A stretch of 48,597 nucleotides of DNA from Bacteroidales bacterium (GCA_016939365.1 JAFGHD010000006.1:1-48597), one strand, 5' to 3'; counted from the stretch's first letter, positions 33,601 through 42,584 are shown. Notes: generated by a model not told the origin, from the sequence alone. Numbers and translations: made by a program.

Positions 33601-34180
33601 CCATTCATGGACATTGTTCCTCGACCGGGATGGTGTCATCAACCGCCGCTTCCCGGGGGGTTATGTGACCCGATGGGAGTCCTTTGAGTTCCTTCCGGGA
33701 GTTTTGGATGCGATCGCAGGCCTGGCGGGTCTTTTCCGCCATATCGTGGTGGTGACCAACCAGCAGGGGGTAGGCAAAGGGGTGATGACGCATGCGGAAA
33801 TGGAGCGGATCCATTATCTGATGTGCCATGAGATAGAGTCCCGCGGCGGACGGATTGACCGCGTTTATTTTGCACCTCAACTGGATTCGGAAGGAAGCCC
33901 TTTCAGAAAGCCGGGACCCGGAATGGCGCTGAAAGCAAGGGAAGATTTCCCTGATATTGACTTCTCAAAATCGGTGATGGTGGGCGATACCGCGATTGAC
34001 ATTCTTTTCGGCAAACAGCTCGGGATGTTCACCGTCCTGATCGCTGACCAGGTGAAGGGATATAAAGGTGAGCAGCTTCCCGACATGGCATTCGGCAGCC
34101 TTCTTGAGTTTCAGAAACATCTGATTGTCGACGCCGGACAGAATCCACAGAGTGATCATCCACCTCATCCAGACCCGTGA
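33575..34180 (+). CDS. gmhB: Heptose 1,7-bisphosphate 7-phosphatase, HAD family
   Basis: A 201-residue HAD phosphatase. The nucleophile motif is FLDRDGVINRRFPGGYV (DxD), followed by VVTNQQGVGKG and MVGDTAIDILFG. It should remove the C7 phosphate of heptose 1,7-bisphosphate. The zinc loop of E. coli GmhB (Cys-His...Cys-x-Cys before RKP) is absent: the equivalent stretch reads FAPQLDSEGSPFRKPGPGM. The start is ATG 33575 (MSLPVLHFDH), overlapping hddC by 26 bases. An ATG at 33545 would add ten unrelated residues. Confidence 0.88.
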   Translation: MSLPVLHFDHSWTLFLDRDGVINRRFPGGYVTRWESFEFLPGVLDAIAGLAGLFRHIVVVTNQQGVGKGVMTHAEMERIHYLMCHEIESRGGRIDRVYFAPQLDSEGSPFRKPGPGMALKAREDFPDIDFSKSVMVGDTAIDILFGKQLGMFTVLIADQVKGYKGEQLPDMAFGSLLEFQKHLIVDAGQNPQSDHPPHPDP

Positions 34181-35658
34181 CACCCCTGCTCATCCTGTTG
34201 ACCTTTCTGTGCTACACCGCCCTTCTTTTCGTGGTGGCTGCCATTACCTCACGGAAAGCGGGTAATCTCGCCTTTTTCCTGGGAAACCGCCAATCCCCGT
34301 GGTTTGTGGTGGCCTACGGCATGATCGGCGCTTCCTTGTCGGGAGTAACCTTCATTTCGATCCCCGGTTGGGTCGGGGATACCCAGTTCTCATATATGAT
34401 GGTCGTGGCAGGGTACCTCATCGGGTACTTCTTGATCGCCACGGTTTTGCTCCCTCTCTATTACCGGTTGCAACTGACTTCGATCTACACATACCTTGGA
34501 CAACGTCTGGGAAGATGGTCATATCATACCGGTTCCTTTTATTTTCTTCTGTCCAGGAGTATCGGTGCGGCATTCAGGATGTATCTCGTTGTGAATGTGT
34601 TGCAGATATTTGTTTTTGATGGGTGGGGGATATCTTTCTGGCTGACGGCTATGCTGTTTATCGTGCTGATCATGCTGTATACTTTCAGGGGAGGGATCAG
34701 GACCATTGTCTGGACGGATACCCTGCAAACGACCTTCATGCTGGCTGCCGTGGTAATCACGGTATTCCTGATGATCCGGGAAATGGACAGCAGCCTGGGC
34801 CGGACCATCACTGATGTGATGGAAAGCGGGTATTCGAAAATCCTTTTCCTCACGGAATGGCGCGATGAGAGGTATTTTCTGAAACAGTTCCTCAGCGGCG
34901 CCTTCATTGCCATTGTCATGACCGGCCTGGATCAGGACATGATGCAGAAGAACCTGAGCTGCAGGAGTCTGAAAGATGCCCGGAAAAATGTGATCACACT
35001 GAGCTGGATACTGGTCCCGGTCAACCTGCTGTTCCTTTCGCTCGGAGCGGTATTATACCTGTATGCGCGGTCATCAGGCATTGATCTCCCGGCCATGACC
35101 GATGACCTGTTTCCGATGATCTCGCTGAAATACCTGGGAGCGTTTCCCGGAGTGGTGTTCATCATCGGACTGATCGCTGCCGCCTACTCAAGCGCCGACA
35201 GTGCCCTCACGGCGCTCACCACCTCTTTTTCGATCGACATCCTGGGCCTGGACCGGAGGAACCTTCCGGAACGGACCAGCATCCGGTACCGTTATCTGGT
35301 TCATGTGGGCATGGCACTCCTGCTGCTGCTGATCATGATCCTTTTCAGGATGGTGAATGACCAGGCGGTCATCGCTGGGCTGTTCACCATAGCCGGGTAT
35401 ACTTACGGACCGCTTCTCGGTCTTTTCACCTTCGGCATCTTCACCCGCTACAGGGTCAGGGACCGCTTTGTACCCTTGGCGGCCGTCGCAGCGCCGGTGA
35501 TGTGCCTCATTCTCGACCGGTTTTCAGAGGTGTTGTTCAACGGATACCGGTTCGGGTTTGAATTGCTCATCGTCAACGGTGCGATCACTTTTCTGCTGTT
35601 GTATCTTTTGCGTGATGGAAAATCAAGATCCACCGAAAGGCTCAACGGCACCATGTGA
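34177..35658 (+). CDS. Sodium:solute symporter (SSS family)
   Basis: A 493-residue membrane protein with about 13 helices. FLGNRQSPWFVVAYGMIGASLSGVTFISIPG (key GASLSG...SIPG) and LIAAAYSSADSALTALTTSFSID are the SSS family signatures around the sodium site. Substrate unknown; relatives take sugars, sialic acid, proline or myo-inositol. The start is GTG at 34177, overlapping the gmhB stop in GTGA, which shows translational coupling. Last gene of the heptose operon. Confidence 0.9.
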   Translation: MTPLLILLTFLCYTALLFVVAAITSRKAGNLAFFLGNRQSPWFVVAYGMIGASLSGVTFISIPGWVGDTQFSYMMVVAGYLIGYFLIATVLLPLYYRLQLTSIYTYLGQRLGRWSYHTGSFYFLLSRSIGAAFRMYLVVNVLQIFVFDGWGISFWLTAMLFIVLIMLYTFRGGIRTIVWTDTLQTTFMLAAVVITVFLMIREMDSSLGRTITDVMESGYSKILFLTEWRDERYFLKQFLSGAFIAIVMTGLDQDMMQKNLSCRSLKDARKNVITLSWILVPVNLLFLSLGAVLYLYARSSGIDLPAMTDDLFPMISLKYLGAFPGVVFIIGLIAAAYSSADSALTALTTSFSIDILGLDRRNLPERTSIRYRYLVHVGMALLLLLIMILFRMVNDQAVIAGLFTIAGYTYGPLLGLFTFGIFTRYRVRDRFVPLAAVAAPVMCLILDRFSEVLFNGYRFGFELLIVNGAITFLLLYLLRDGKSRSTERLNGTM

Positions 35659-35684
35659 CAATCAATTCTTTGCGAAGAGATAAG

Positions 35685-35728
35685 CCCAAATCCGCCATTA
35701 GGAGTAACGACCTAATGGCGGATTTGGG
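35685..35728. repeat. Perfect 18-bp palindrome with 8-base loop
   Basis: CCCAAATCCGCCATTAGG (35685-35702) and its exact reverse complement (35711-35728) flank agtaacga. No T-run follows on either strand. The right arm contains TTTG (35723-35726), which is the -33 element of the next promoter. A similar 20-base stretch (18 of 20 identical, including CGGATTTGGGAT) occurs at 39803-39822. Confidence 0.85.
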
Positions 35729-35754
35729 ATTAAAATAAATATTGAGTATATTTG
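35723..35754 (+). promoter_or_regulatory. Promoter -33 TTTG, -7 TATATTTG
   Basis: TTTG (35723-35726), a 20-base spacer and TATATTTG (35747-35754) match the consensus completely. The ATG is 31 bases downstream. The -33 element lies inside the preceding palindrome, so a hairpin or a bound protein there could affect initiation. Confidence 0.75.
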
Positions 35755-35784
35755 ATTACCAAAACAAAACCAAACCACTGACCC

Positions 35785-37146
35785 ATGAAAACAGCATTAT
35801 TAAAAGGATTGCTTTACGGATTTCTTTTTCTCCTGTACCTGATCCCGGCCAGGACGCAGATCTTCATTGACGTGAAGGCGTACCTCGAAGGGCCTTTCGA
35901 CGGTTCATCCATGGCGACATCCCTTAACAGCCAGAGCTTTCTGCCACTGGCACAACCATACAACAGTGCCCCGTGGAACTACCAGGGCAACGAATCGGTG
36001 CCTGCCATCCCCAGTGTCGATGTGGTGGACTGGGTGCTGGTGGAATTACGCGAGACTCCAGGCAGCGCCTCAACTGCATACGAAGAGGATTCTATTGCCT
36101 CTTCTGCTGGATTTTTGCTTAAAGATGGCCACATTGTTTCCATTGACGGTATCAGTCCGTTGCAGTTCAATTGCACGGTCACAGAAAAGCTGTATGTGGT
36201 CCTTTATCACCGTAACCACCTGGCGGTGTTGTCGGGCGATGAACTGGTTTTATCAGGAGGAATATACAGTTATGATTTTACCTCAGGATCATCCCAGGCT
36301 TATGGAGGCATAACGGCGCATAAAGAATTGGTGGCAGGAGTATGGGGTATGTGTTCCGGCGATGGCAATGCTGACGGCCAGGTGAATAACCTGGACAAAA
36401 ACGATGTATGGACAATACAGGCCGGAAGCTCTGGCTACCTTGCAGGTGATTTCAGTATGAACGGCCAGGTGGACAACACAGATAAGATTGATCACTGGTC
36501 AGTCAACAGTGGCAGAAGCCAACAGGTGCCCGGAAGTTGGTCGTGTAACCAGCCCTTCGCGGTCAATCATACAGTAGGCGATGTGGCCCCTGTGAATAAA
36601 ACAGTCAGTTATGGAACAGTAGGGACCGACCTTACCGGAATCAACCTATGCTGGATCACACAGAACCTGGGTTCCGACCAACAGGCAAGTTCAGCGACCG
36701 GTGCTACCGAAGCCTCGGCCGGCTGGTACTGGCAGTTCAACAAAAAGCAGGGCTACAAGCACGACGGAACCACCCGTACTCCCAATACACCATGGATTAC
36801 AAACATCAATGAAAACAGCGATTGGCAGACTGCCCATGATCCCTGCGCGATATTGCTTGGCTCGGGATGGCGGCTGCCTGCATACACCGAATGGAACAAT
36901 GCCGACCAGAACGGAGGCTGGAACAATCTTGATGATGCTTATAACAGTGTATTGAAACTTCATGCGGCCGGGTACCTATACGTCAGCAGTGGTACGCTGT
37001 TCAACAGGGGTGTGTACGGCGATTACTGGAGCAGTACGCAATTCAGCGCCCCCGTCGGGTGGGCACTATACTTCTTAAGCAATAGCTGCAACATGAACAT
37101 CCATGATAAGCCATACGGCTTTAGCGCCCGTTGCCTGAAAGATTGA
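35785..37146 (+). CDS. Secreted protein with dockerin-like repeats and Fib_succ paralogous domain
   Basis: A 453-residue protein. Residues 1-25 form a signal peptide ending ...PARTQ. Residues ~26-190 are an undescribed beta-rich region. Residues ~195-245 hold two calcium-loop-like repeats: GDGNADGQVNNLDKND and GDFSMNGQVDNTDKID, as in Bacteroidota dockerin-like modules. Residues ~265-453 form a Fibrobacter-succinogenes major paralogous domain (INLCWITQNLG, ILLGSGWRLPAYTEW, GDYWSSTQFS, GFSARCLKD). No T9SS sorting domain is present. Function unknown. Its own promoter lies upstream; the region after the stop has no gene for 308 bases. Confidence 0.85.
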   Translation: MKTALLKGLLYGFLFLLYLIPARTQIFIDVKAYLEGPFDGSSMATSLNSQSFLPLAQPYNSAPWNYQGNESVPAIPSVDVVDWVLVELRETPGSASTAYEEDSIASSAGFLLKDGHIVSIDGISPLQFNCTVTEKLYVVLYHRNHLAVLSGDELVLSGGIYSYDFTSGSSQAYGGITAHKELVAGVWGMCSGDGNADGQVNNLDKNDVWTIQAGSSGYLAGDFSMNGQVDNTDKIDHWSVNSGRSQQVPGSWSCNQPFAVNHTVGDVAPVNKTVSYGTVGTDLTGINLCWITQNLGSDQQASSATGATEASAGWYWQFNKKQGYKHDGTTRTPNTPWITNINENSDWQTAHDPCAILLGSGWRLPAYTEWNNADQNGGWNNLDDAYNSVLKLHAAGYLYVSSGTLFNRGVYGDYWSSTQFSAPVGWALYFLSNSCNMNIHDKPYGFSARCLKD

Positions 37147-37454
37147 GCCGAAAGTGGAAAGTTCATAAAGTAGAAAGTCTATTACCGGATAAGGGTTTTG
37201 GAGGGAACGGGCTTCCTGATTTTCGCAGCTTTATATAGAGCTGGCCAGGTTATACCTTCATTTTTCCTCAAAACAGCGGAAATCTGTTTGATCTGAGATT
37301 AAAGCAAGTTCACCTTTCCTAATCCCTGACGCCTGTATTCTGATCCGCCTTCTCCCGAAGAATCGTGATTCGGCGGGTAAGCTTCTGAATTCCTACATTT
37401 GAATTCTATCCTACCTTTGCACCTTAAAATTTCACTGGAAGTTTTTATTACCAC
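37147..37454. other. Intergenic region upstream of glutamine synthetase
   Basis: 308 bases without a gene. CAGCT/AGCTG (about 37228-37245) and CCGAA/TTCGG (about 37358-37376) can form small stems. Two -7-like boxes are present: TACATTTG (37394-37401) and TACCTTTG (37412-37419). The second, 35 bases before the ATG, is the likelier glnN promoter. No TTTG lies at the ideal -33 distance. Confidence 0.5.
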
Positions 37455-39641
37455 ATGGAAAACATAAGATTCACGGCACTGGAGGTGATCCTGAAACGGC
37501 CGGAGCTGGAATTTGATCTGAAGAATGAAAGGGTTTCAGCGATTTTTGGTGAAATGACCTTTAACCGGTCGGCCATGCAGGAGTTTCTCACGGCGGATGC
37601 CTTTGCCGGCCTGATCAACGTGATCGAGAAGGGAGAGACGATCGACCGGAAGATGGCCGATCAGATCGCTGCCGGGATGAAATCATGGGCGATGAGCAAG
37701 GGTGCGACCCATTTCACCCATTGGTTCCACCCGCTGACGGGCGCTACCGCTGAGAAGCATGATGCCTTCATCATACCGGAGGAAGGAGGCAAAGCGATTG
37801 AGAACTTCAAGGGGGATGAACTTGTGCAGCAGGAGCCCGACGCCTCCAGCTTCCCCAGCGGCGGGATACGCAACACCTTCGAAGCCCGGGGATACACTGC
37901 CTGGGACCCCACATCATACGCTTTCATCATTGACCAAACATTGTGTATCCCTACCATCTTTGTATCATATACCGGGGAAGCTCTTGACTTCAAGGCCCCG
38001 TTGCTCAGGTCGCTGGCAGCCCTGGACAAGGCCGCCACGCAGGTCTGCCGCCTTTTTGACCGGGATGTGAACAAGGTGACGGCCACCCTCGGATGGGAGC
38101 AGGAATATTTCCTGGTGGACAATGCCCTATTCAAGGTCAGGCCTGACCTGATGCTCACCGGCCGGACGGTTTTCGGACACGCCTCCGCCAAGGACCAGCA
38201 ATTGTCCGATCATTATTTCGGCACCATTCCGGAGCGGGTGTATCATTTCATGAGACACTTCGAGCGGGAAGCACACCGGCTGGGGATACCCGTCAAGACC
38301 CGGCACAATGAGGTGGCACCCAACCAGTTTGAATGTGCCCCGGTTTTCCAGGAGGCCAACCTTTCGGTCGATCAGAACCAGCTTTTGATGCACCTGCTGG
38401 AGCGTATCGCACGGAAGCATCATTTCCAGGTGCTGCTGCATGAAAAGCCCTACAAGGGGGTGAACGGCTCGGGTAAGCACAACAACTGGTCGCTGATGAG
38501 CGGAAAAAGGGAGAACCTCCTGACACCCGGGAAGACACCCAAATCGAACTTCCGTTTTCTTGTTTTTCTGGTCAATGTGATCCAGGCAGTGAACCGGCAT
38601 GCGGACCTCCTTCGTGCCCATATCGCCTCGGCGGGAAACGACCACCGCCTGGGTGCCCATGAAGCACCTCCGGCCATCATTTCCGTCTTCATCGGTTCGC
38701 AGCTGACACGCACGCTCGATGAGATCGAGAAGAGGAGAAAGAAAGGACGGATGTCTCCGGAGGGCATGGAGCTCAACATCACCATACCGAAAATTCCCGA
38801 GATACTGCCCGACAACACCGACCGGAACCGGACCTCTCCTTTTGCCTTCACCGGCAACAAGTTCGAATTCAGGGCCGTAGGATCATCGGCCAACTGTGCC
38901 GGCCCGATGATCGCGCTGAATACCATCGTGGCCGATCAACTGCGGCACTTCAGGAACGAGGTGGACCAGCTCGTTGCGAAGAATGTCAAAAAGAACGAGG
39001 CGATCTTCCAGGTGATGAAGAAATACATCCGGGAATCGCACAGGATCAGGTATGAGGGGAACAATTACAGCAAGGAGTGGGAAGAGGAGGCCTCCGGAAG
39101 AGGTCTTTCCAATATACGTTCCACCCCCCAGGCCCTTTCGGCGCTTCTGAATCCTGAATCGGTGCGGCTCTTCGTGGAAAACCAGATCATGACGGAAAGG
39201 GAAATCAAGGCCAGATATGAGATACAACTGGAGAACTACACGAAGAAGATCCAGATCGAATCCCGCGTTTTGGGCGACCTGGCTACCAACCATATCATCC
39301 CTGTGGCCATCCGTTACCAGAACATGCTGATCGAGAATGTCCGCGGCCTGAAAGAGGTGCTCGACTCGAAGACTTTCGTCAAGCTCTCCAGGAATCAGAT
39401 GCAATCCATCAAGGATATCTCAGGGCATCTCGAGGAGATCAAGAACATGGTTGCCCTGATGCTCGATGAGCGTAAAGCCGCAAACCGCCTTGATGACTCG
39501 GTGAAGAAGGCAATGGCCTATAACCAGAAGGTGTTCCCCTACCTGGACAGGATCAGGTATCACATCGACAAGCTCGAGCTCATGGTGGACGATGAGCTGT
39601 GGCCGTTGCCCAAATACCGGGAGCTCCTGTTCATCAAATAA
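37455..39641 (+). CDS. glnN: Glutamine synthetase type III
   Basis: A 728-residue GSIII enzyme, forming glutamine from glutamate, ammonia and ATP. The length is typical of GSIII and about 250 residues longer than GSI. Recognisable blocks: THFTHWFHPLTGATAEKHD at the N-terminus, TLGWEQEYFLVD with the metal-binding glutamates, TRHNEVAPNQFECAPVF, GVNGSGKHNNWSL and GNKFEFRAVGSSANCAGP (quoted in parts). The C-terminal ~150 residues are helical, with the IRYHIDKLELMVDDELWPL end specific to GSIII. GSIII lacks the adenylylation tyrosine. Monocistronic, with its own promoter. Confidence 0.96.
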   Translation: MENIRFTALEVILKRPELEFDLKNERVSAIFGEMTFNRSAMQEFLTADAFAGLINVIEKGETIDRKMADQIAAGMKSWAMSKGATHFTHWFHPLTGATAEKHDAFIIPEEGGKAIENFKGDELVQQEPDASSFPSGGIRNTFEARGYTAWDPTSYAFIIDQTLCIPTIFVSYTGEALDFKAPLLRSLAALDKAATQVCRLFDRDVNKVTATLGWEQEYFLVDNALFKVRPDLMLTGRTVFGHASAKDQQLSDHYFGTIPERVYHFMRHFEREAHRLGIPVKTRHNEVAPNQFECAPVFQEANLSVDQNQLLMHLLERIARKHHFQVLLHEKPYKGVNGSGKHNNWSLMSGKRENLLTPGKTPKSNFRFLVFLVNVIQAVNRHADLLRAHIASAGNDHRLGAHEAPPAIISVFIGSQLTRTLDEIEKRRKKGRMSPEGMELNITIPKIPEILPDNTDRNRTSPFAFTGNKFEFRAVGSSANCAGPMIALNTIVADQLRHFRNEVDQLVAKNVKKNEAIFQVMKKYIRESHRIRYEGNNYSKEWEEEASGRGLSNIRSTPQALSALLNPESVRLFVENQIMTEREIKARYEIQLENYTKKIQIESRVLGDLATNHIIPVAIRYQNMLIENVRGLKEVLDSKTFVKLSRNQMQSIKDISGHLEEIKNMVALMLDERKAANRLDDSVKKAMAYNQKVFPYLDRIRYHIDKLELMVDDELWPLPKYRELLFIK

Positions 39642-39903
39642 ACCCGGATTATTCCACCTGCCTGCCTTCGCGCCGGCCCTGGATCAGGCAGACCATGCCT
39701 TCGGCAGACAGGCAGCAGGAATTCCCCGCTCAGGCCAACGCATCAGCCATTCCTGCCCGCCGACCCGCATTCCAACGGACAGGCAGACGGGATGTCGTTC
39801 TTCCTCATGACGGATTTGGGATAAAAGGCTGGGCATCGGTATCTTGCGATCCGGCATATACCTGGGTTGCCGGTATGCACCTGAGGCAGGATCAAAGTGC
39901 AGG
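39642..39903. repeat. Repeat-rich convergent spacer, REP-like
   Basis: About 260 bases with no gene. CAGGCAG or its complement occurs four times (near 39659, 39684, 39709, 39780). CAGGCAG followed by CGGGATGTC (39780-39796) also appears inside the tmRNA (275-299), with nine extra bases between the two blocks. CCTCATGACGGATTTGGGAT (39803-39822) resembles the palindrome arm at 35711-35730. It looks like degenerate dispersed repeats, not a coding region. Confidence 0.6.
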
Positions 39904-40926
39904 TCAGAATTTCAGCCCGAAACTGGCATAGACCATCGGAATGTGTCCGTCTGAATAATAACGGAAATTGAGGGATGTGGTGAACCTCGGAACGGGTTCA
40001 TAGTGAACCCCGATGATGTAATAATTGAGCCTCTCAGTGCTTTCCGGGCGCTCCATGACCAGATAATCATACCGTGCCAGCATCTCCAGAAGTTTATATA
40101 TCCTGATACCCCCATAGAGAGATATGCCGCTGTAATTGTGATCCCTCATGTAGCCCCAGTTGCTTACCCGGTTGTATTCAACGCCTGCCCGGTACTTTGC
40201 CGTCCGGTATCCGGCGAATCCCGACAGGGTGTATTTGGGTGCCGCTGCCCGGGAGGTGTCGGATGTAGGTCCATAATCGCCGTAGATTTTCAGTGTCAGC
40301 CCCTCGACCGGTGAGATCTGAATGTTGTCCGACCAGATGAATTCTCCTCCGTCGTCCTGGTATCTGAAGGGTCCCTCGCCGTTCACAACCGAGAACTGGT
40401 TCAGGATCAGATTCTTGTATTTCAGATCCAGTTGCACTCCGAAATCCGCCGGCATCCCCAGCCGGTACTTCTCCTGAAAGGTGACGTCGATATAGCGGTA
40501 TCCCCAGAAAGGATCGAGGAAAGTCAGGTACTGTGTATTCAGCAACTGACCTACCCTCAGATCGGCATACTCATTGATCTCCCAGAGGATCTCAGCCATC
40601 TTCAGATAGGCAGTGTATTTGCTTCCTTCGAAGTAATCCACGCCCAACAGGTTGCCGGCCGTATCAGTCACCTCATAGATATGGGTGGTACGGGTGACAT
40701 CATACATGATCTTTCCTGTGACCCGCCCTCCGATTTTATGCTGGTATCCGATGATACCCTGGCTGAATTCAAAAGCCTGACGGGGAGTATAGATGTCCTT
40801 CAATGAGTAACGGAATCCGGTGAATATCTGGGCGAAAACCTTCTGATCATTTGACTCTACCGGAGGCTCCTGTCCGTAAACCCATGAACAGATCAGGATT
40901 ATGGGTAGGATGACGGTCTTTTTCAT
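39904..40926 (-). CDS. Outer-membrane beta-barrel protein, porin-like
   Basis: A 340-residue protein. Residues 1-19 form a signal peptide (MKKTVILPIILICSWVYGQ). The rest alternates amphipathic strands and tight turns (AFEFSQGIIGYQHKIGG, LTLKIYGDYGPTSD, YRAGVEYNRVSNWGY) and ends in aromatic F, the usual barrel C-terminus. About 14-16 strands are plausible. It resembles Bacteroidota porins without a known substrate. The start at ATG 40926 is chosen for the signal peptide; ten more residues are open upstream. A -7 box TATTTTTG lies at 40953-40946 on the minus strand. Confidence 0.78.
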   Translation of the reverse strand: MKKTVILPIILICSWVYGQEPPVESNDQKVFAQIFTGFRYSLKDIYTPRQAFEFSQGIIGYQHKIGGRVTGKIMYDVTRTTHIYEVTDTAGNLLGVDYFEGSKYTAYLKMAEILWEINEYADLRVGQLLNTQYLTFLDPFWGYRYIDVTFQEKYRLGMPADFGVQLDLKYKNLILNQFSVVNGEGPFRYQDDGGEFIWSDNIQISPVEGLTLKIYGDYGPTSDTSRAAAPKYTLSGFAGYRTAKYRAGVEYNRVSNWGYMRDHNYSGISLYGGIRIYKLLEMLARYDYLVMERPESTERLNYYIIGVHYEPVPRFTTSLNFRYYSDGHIPMVYASFGLKF

Positions 40927-40945
40927 CAGGGAATTTGAAAAATGA

Positions 40946-40953
40946 CAAAAATA
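40946..40953 (-). promoter_or_regulatory. -7 box TATTTTTG of the porin-like gene
   Basis: The minus strand reads TATTTTTG, matching TAnnTTTG, 20 bases before the ATG. No TTTG is seen at the ideal -33 distance. Confidence 0.5.
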
Positions 40954-41072
40954 CATCAGAAAAAAATTTATTTTAGCGCACAGGAGAGAGGCACGATCCA
41001 GAAACAGGGAATTGATCCGTCCGGGAGGATGGTTGTCCTGCTTCCTGTATAAACAAACGAAAAAGGAACCAT

Positions 41073-42389
41073 ATGAAAGCTACTCCGATTGATTATGAAG
41101 TGGTAAGCCGCAAGATCAGGGAGAGCGGGCTGGCGAGTGTAGGAAAGGCCTCGATACGGGAGATCAAGAAGCTTGTGGATGGTATTGAGGCGGAGACCGG
41201 CAAGCGTTTTATCCGGATGGAGATGGGAGTTCCGGGACTGCCGCCGTTGCAGGTAGGTGTGGAGGCCGAAATTGAGGCGCTCAGGCAGGGAGTGGCTGCC
41301 ATTTACCCTGACATTCATGGGATCCCGCAACTGAAGCAGGAGATCAGCCGTTTCGTAAAACTGTTTCTTGATATCGGGGTTGAACCCACCGGCTGCATTC
41401 CCACTGTGGGTTCCATGCAGGGAAGTTTTGCAGTTTTCATTACCATTAACAGGATGGTGGAGGGCAGGGACAGGACCCTGTTCATCGATCCGGGTTTTCC
41501 GGTGCACAAGCAGCAATGCCGGGTGCTGGGACAACCGTTTGAGTCTTTCGATGTGTATGAATACCGCGGCCAAAAACTCCGGGATAAACTGGAATCCTAC
41601 CTGAAAACAGGAAGGATCTCCTCCATTCTTTATTCCAATCCCAATAATCCGTCATGGATCTGTTTTACCGAGGAGGAGTTGCAGATCATCGGCGAGCTGG
41701 CCACCCGTTATGATGTGGTGGTCCTGGAAGACCTTGCCTATATCACCATGGATTTCAGAAAAGATTACTCAGTGCCGGGTCAGCCTCCTTTCCAGCCTAC
41801 GGTGGCAAAATATACGGATAATTATATCCTGATGATATCCAGTTCGAAAGTGTTCAGTTATGCAGGGCAAAGGATCGGAATGATGGTGATATCGGATGCA
41901 TTGTTCAACCGCCAGGCTCCGGACCTGAAACGGTTCTATGTGTCCGACAGGCTGGGGTATGCGATGATCTTCGGCACCGTTTACTCCCTCAGTTCCGGAA
42001 CATGTCATTCCGCACAATATGCGCTCACCGCCATGCTGAAAGCCGTGAACGACGGGAAGGTGATTATCAATGAGGCCGTTACTGAATACGGACGCAAAGC
42101 GAAGATCATGAAGCATCTCTTCACGAACAACGGTTTCAGGATCGTCTATGACACGGATGGCGCGGAGCCGATTGCCGACGGCTTCTACTTCACATTTTCT
42201 TACCCCGGCTTTTCGGGTGAGGAGCTGCTCAATGAGCTCGTGTATTACGGAATCAGCGCGATATCCCTTGCCATTACCGGAAGCGAGCGGCTGGAAGGGA
42301 TACGTGCCTGTGTCTCACTGGTTTACAGGGAACAGTTCCCCGACTTGGAGGCACGTTTGAAGAAATTCCATGAAGACCACCCCGTATGA
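41073..42389 (+). CDS. PLP-dependent class I/II aminotransferase
   Basis: A 438-residue fold-type I aminotransferase. YSNPNNPSWICFTEEEL is the substrate/PLP-binding motif, VVLEDLAYITMDF holds the aspartate that pairs with the pyridine nitrogen, and ISSSKVFSYAGQRIG holds the Schiff-base lysine. Moves an amino group between an amino acid and a 2-oxoacid; specificity cannot be read. The first ~65 residues are family-typical for larger Bacteroidota homologues. It lies 195 bases before the 2-oxoacid:ferredoxin oxidoreductase operon, so supply of its keto acid is a reasonable inference. Confidence 0.92.
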   Translation: MKATPIDYEVVSRKIRESGLASVGKASIREIKKLVDGIEAETGKRFIRMEMGVPGLPPLQVGVEAEIEALRQGVAAIYPDIHGIPQLKQEISRFVKLFLDIGVEPTGCIPTVGSMQGSFAVFITINRMVEGRDRTLFIDPGFPVHKQQCRVLGQPFESFDVYEYRGQKLRDKLESYLKTGRISSILYSNPNNPSWICFTEEELQIIGELATRYDVVVLEDLAYITMDFRKDYSVPGQPPFQPTVAKYTDNYILMISSSKVFSYAGQRIGMMVISDALFNRQAPDLKRFYVSDRLGYAMIFGTVYSLSSGTCHSAQYALTAMLKAVNDGKVIINEAVTEYGRKAKIMKHLFTNNGFRIVYDTDGAEPIADGFYFTFSYPGFSGEELLNELVYYGISAISLAITGSERLEGIRACVSLVYREQFPDLEARLKKFHEDHPV

Positions 42390-42584
42390 GAAGAACAGGA
42401 AACCGGTCAGAGCGAAATGATATAGGAGGATAGATTGTTGATTGTCAGTTGTATGGAGGGTCCCCGGGATGGTTTGAGGCAATTGAAAATGATAAACCGG
42501 GAGCCATTTTAAAGAACTGAAAATTTTTTTTGTTTCAAATAATACTAATTTAGTCGGTTGATAATTGGTAAATCCCATTGATCT

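Noticed and set aside
35685-35728. Invertible phase-variation promoter
   Set aside because: The loop between the arms is only eight bases and the -7 box lies outside it, so inversion would change nothing useful; no recombinase is nearby.
35685-35728. Rho-independent terminator of the symporter gene
   Set aside because: The stem is long and perfect but no T-run follows on either strand.
39642-39903. Small CRISPR array
   Set aside because: The CAGGCAG copies are too short, irregularly spaced, and there are no cas genes.
40968-41573. 201-codon minus-strand frame
   Set aside because: It overlaps the start of the aminotransferase, whose PLP motifs are clear; no motif supports the antisense frame.
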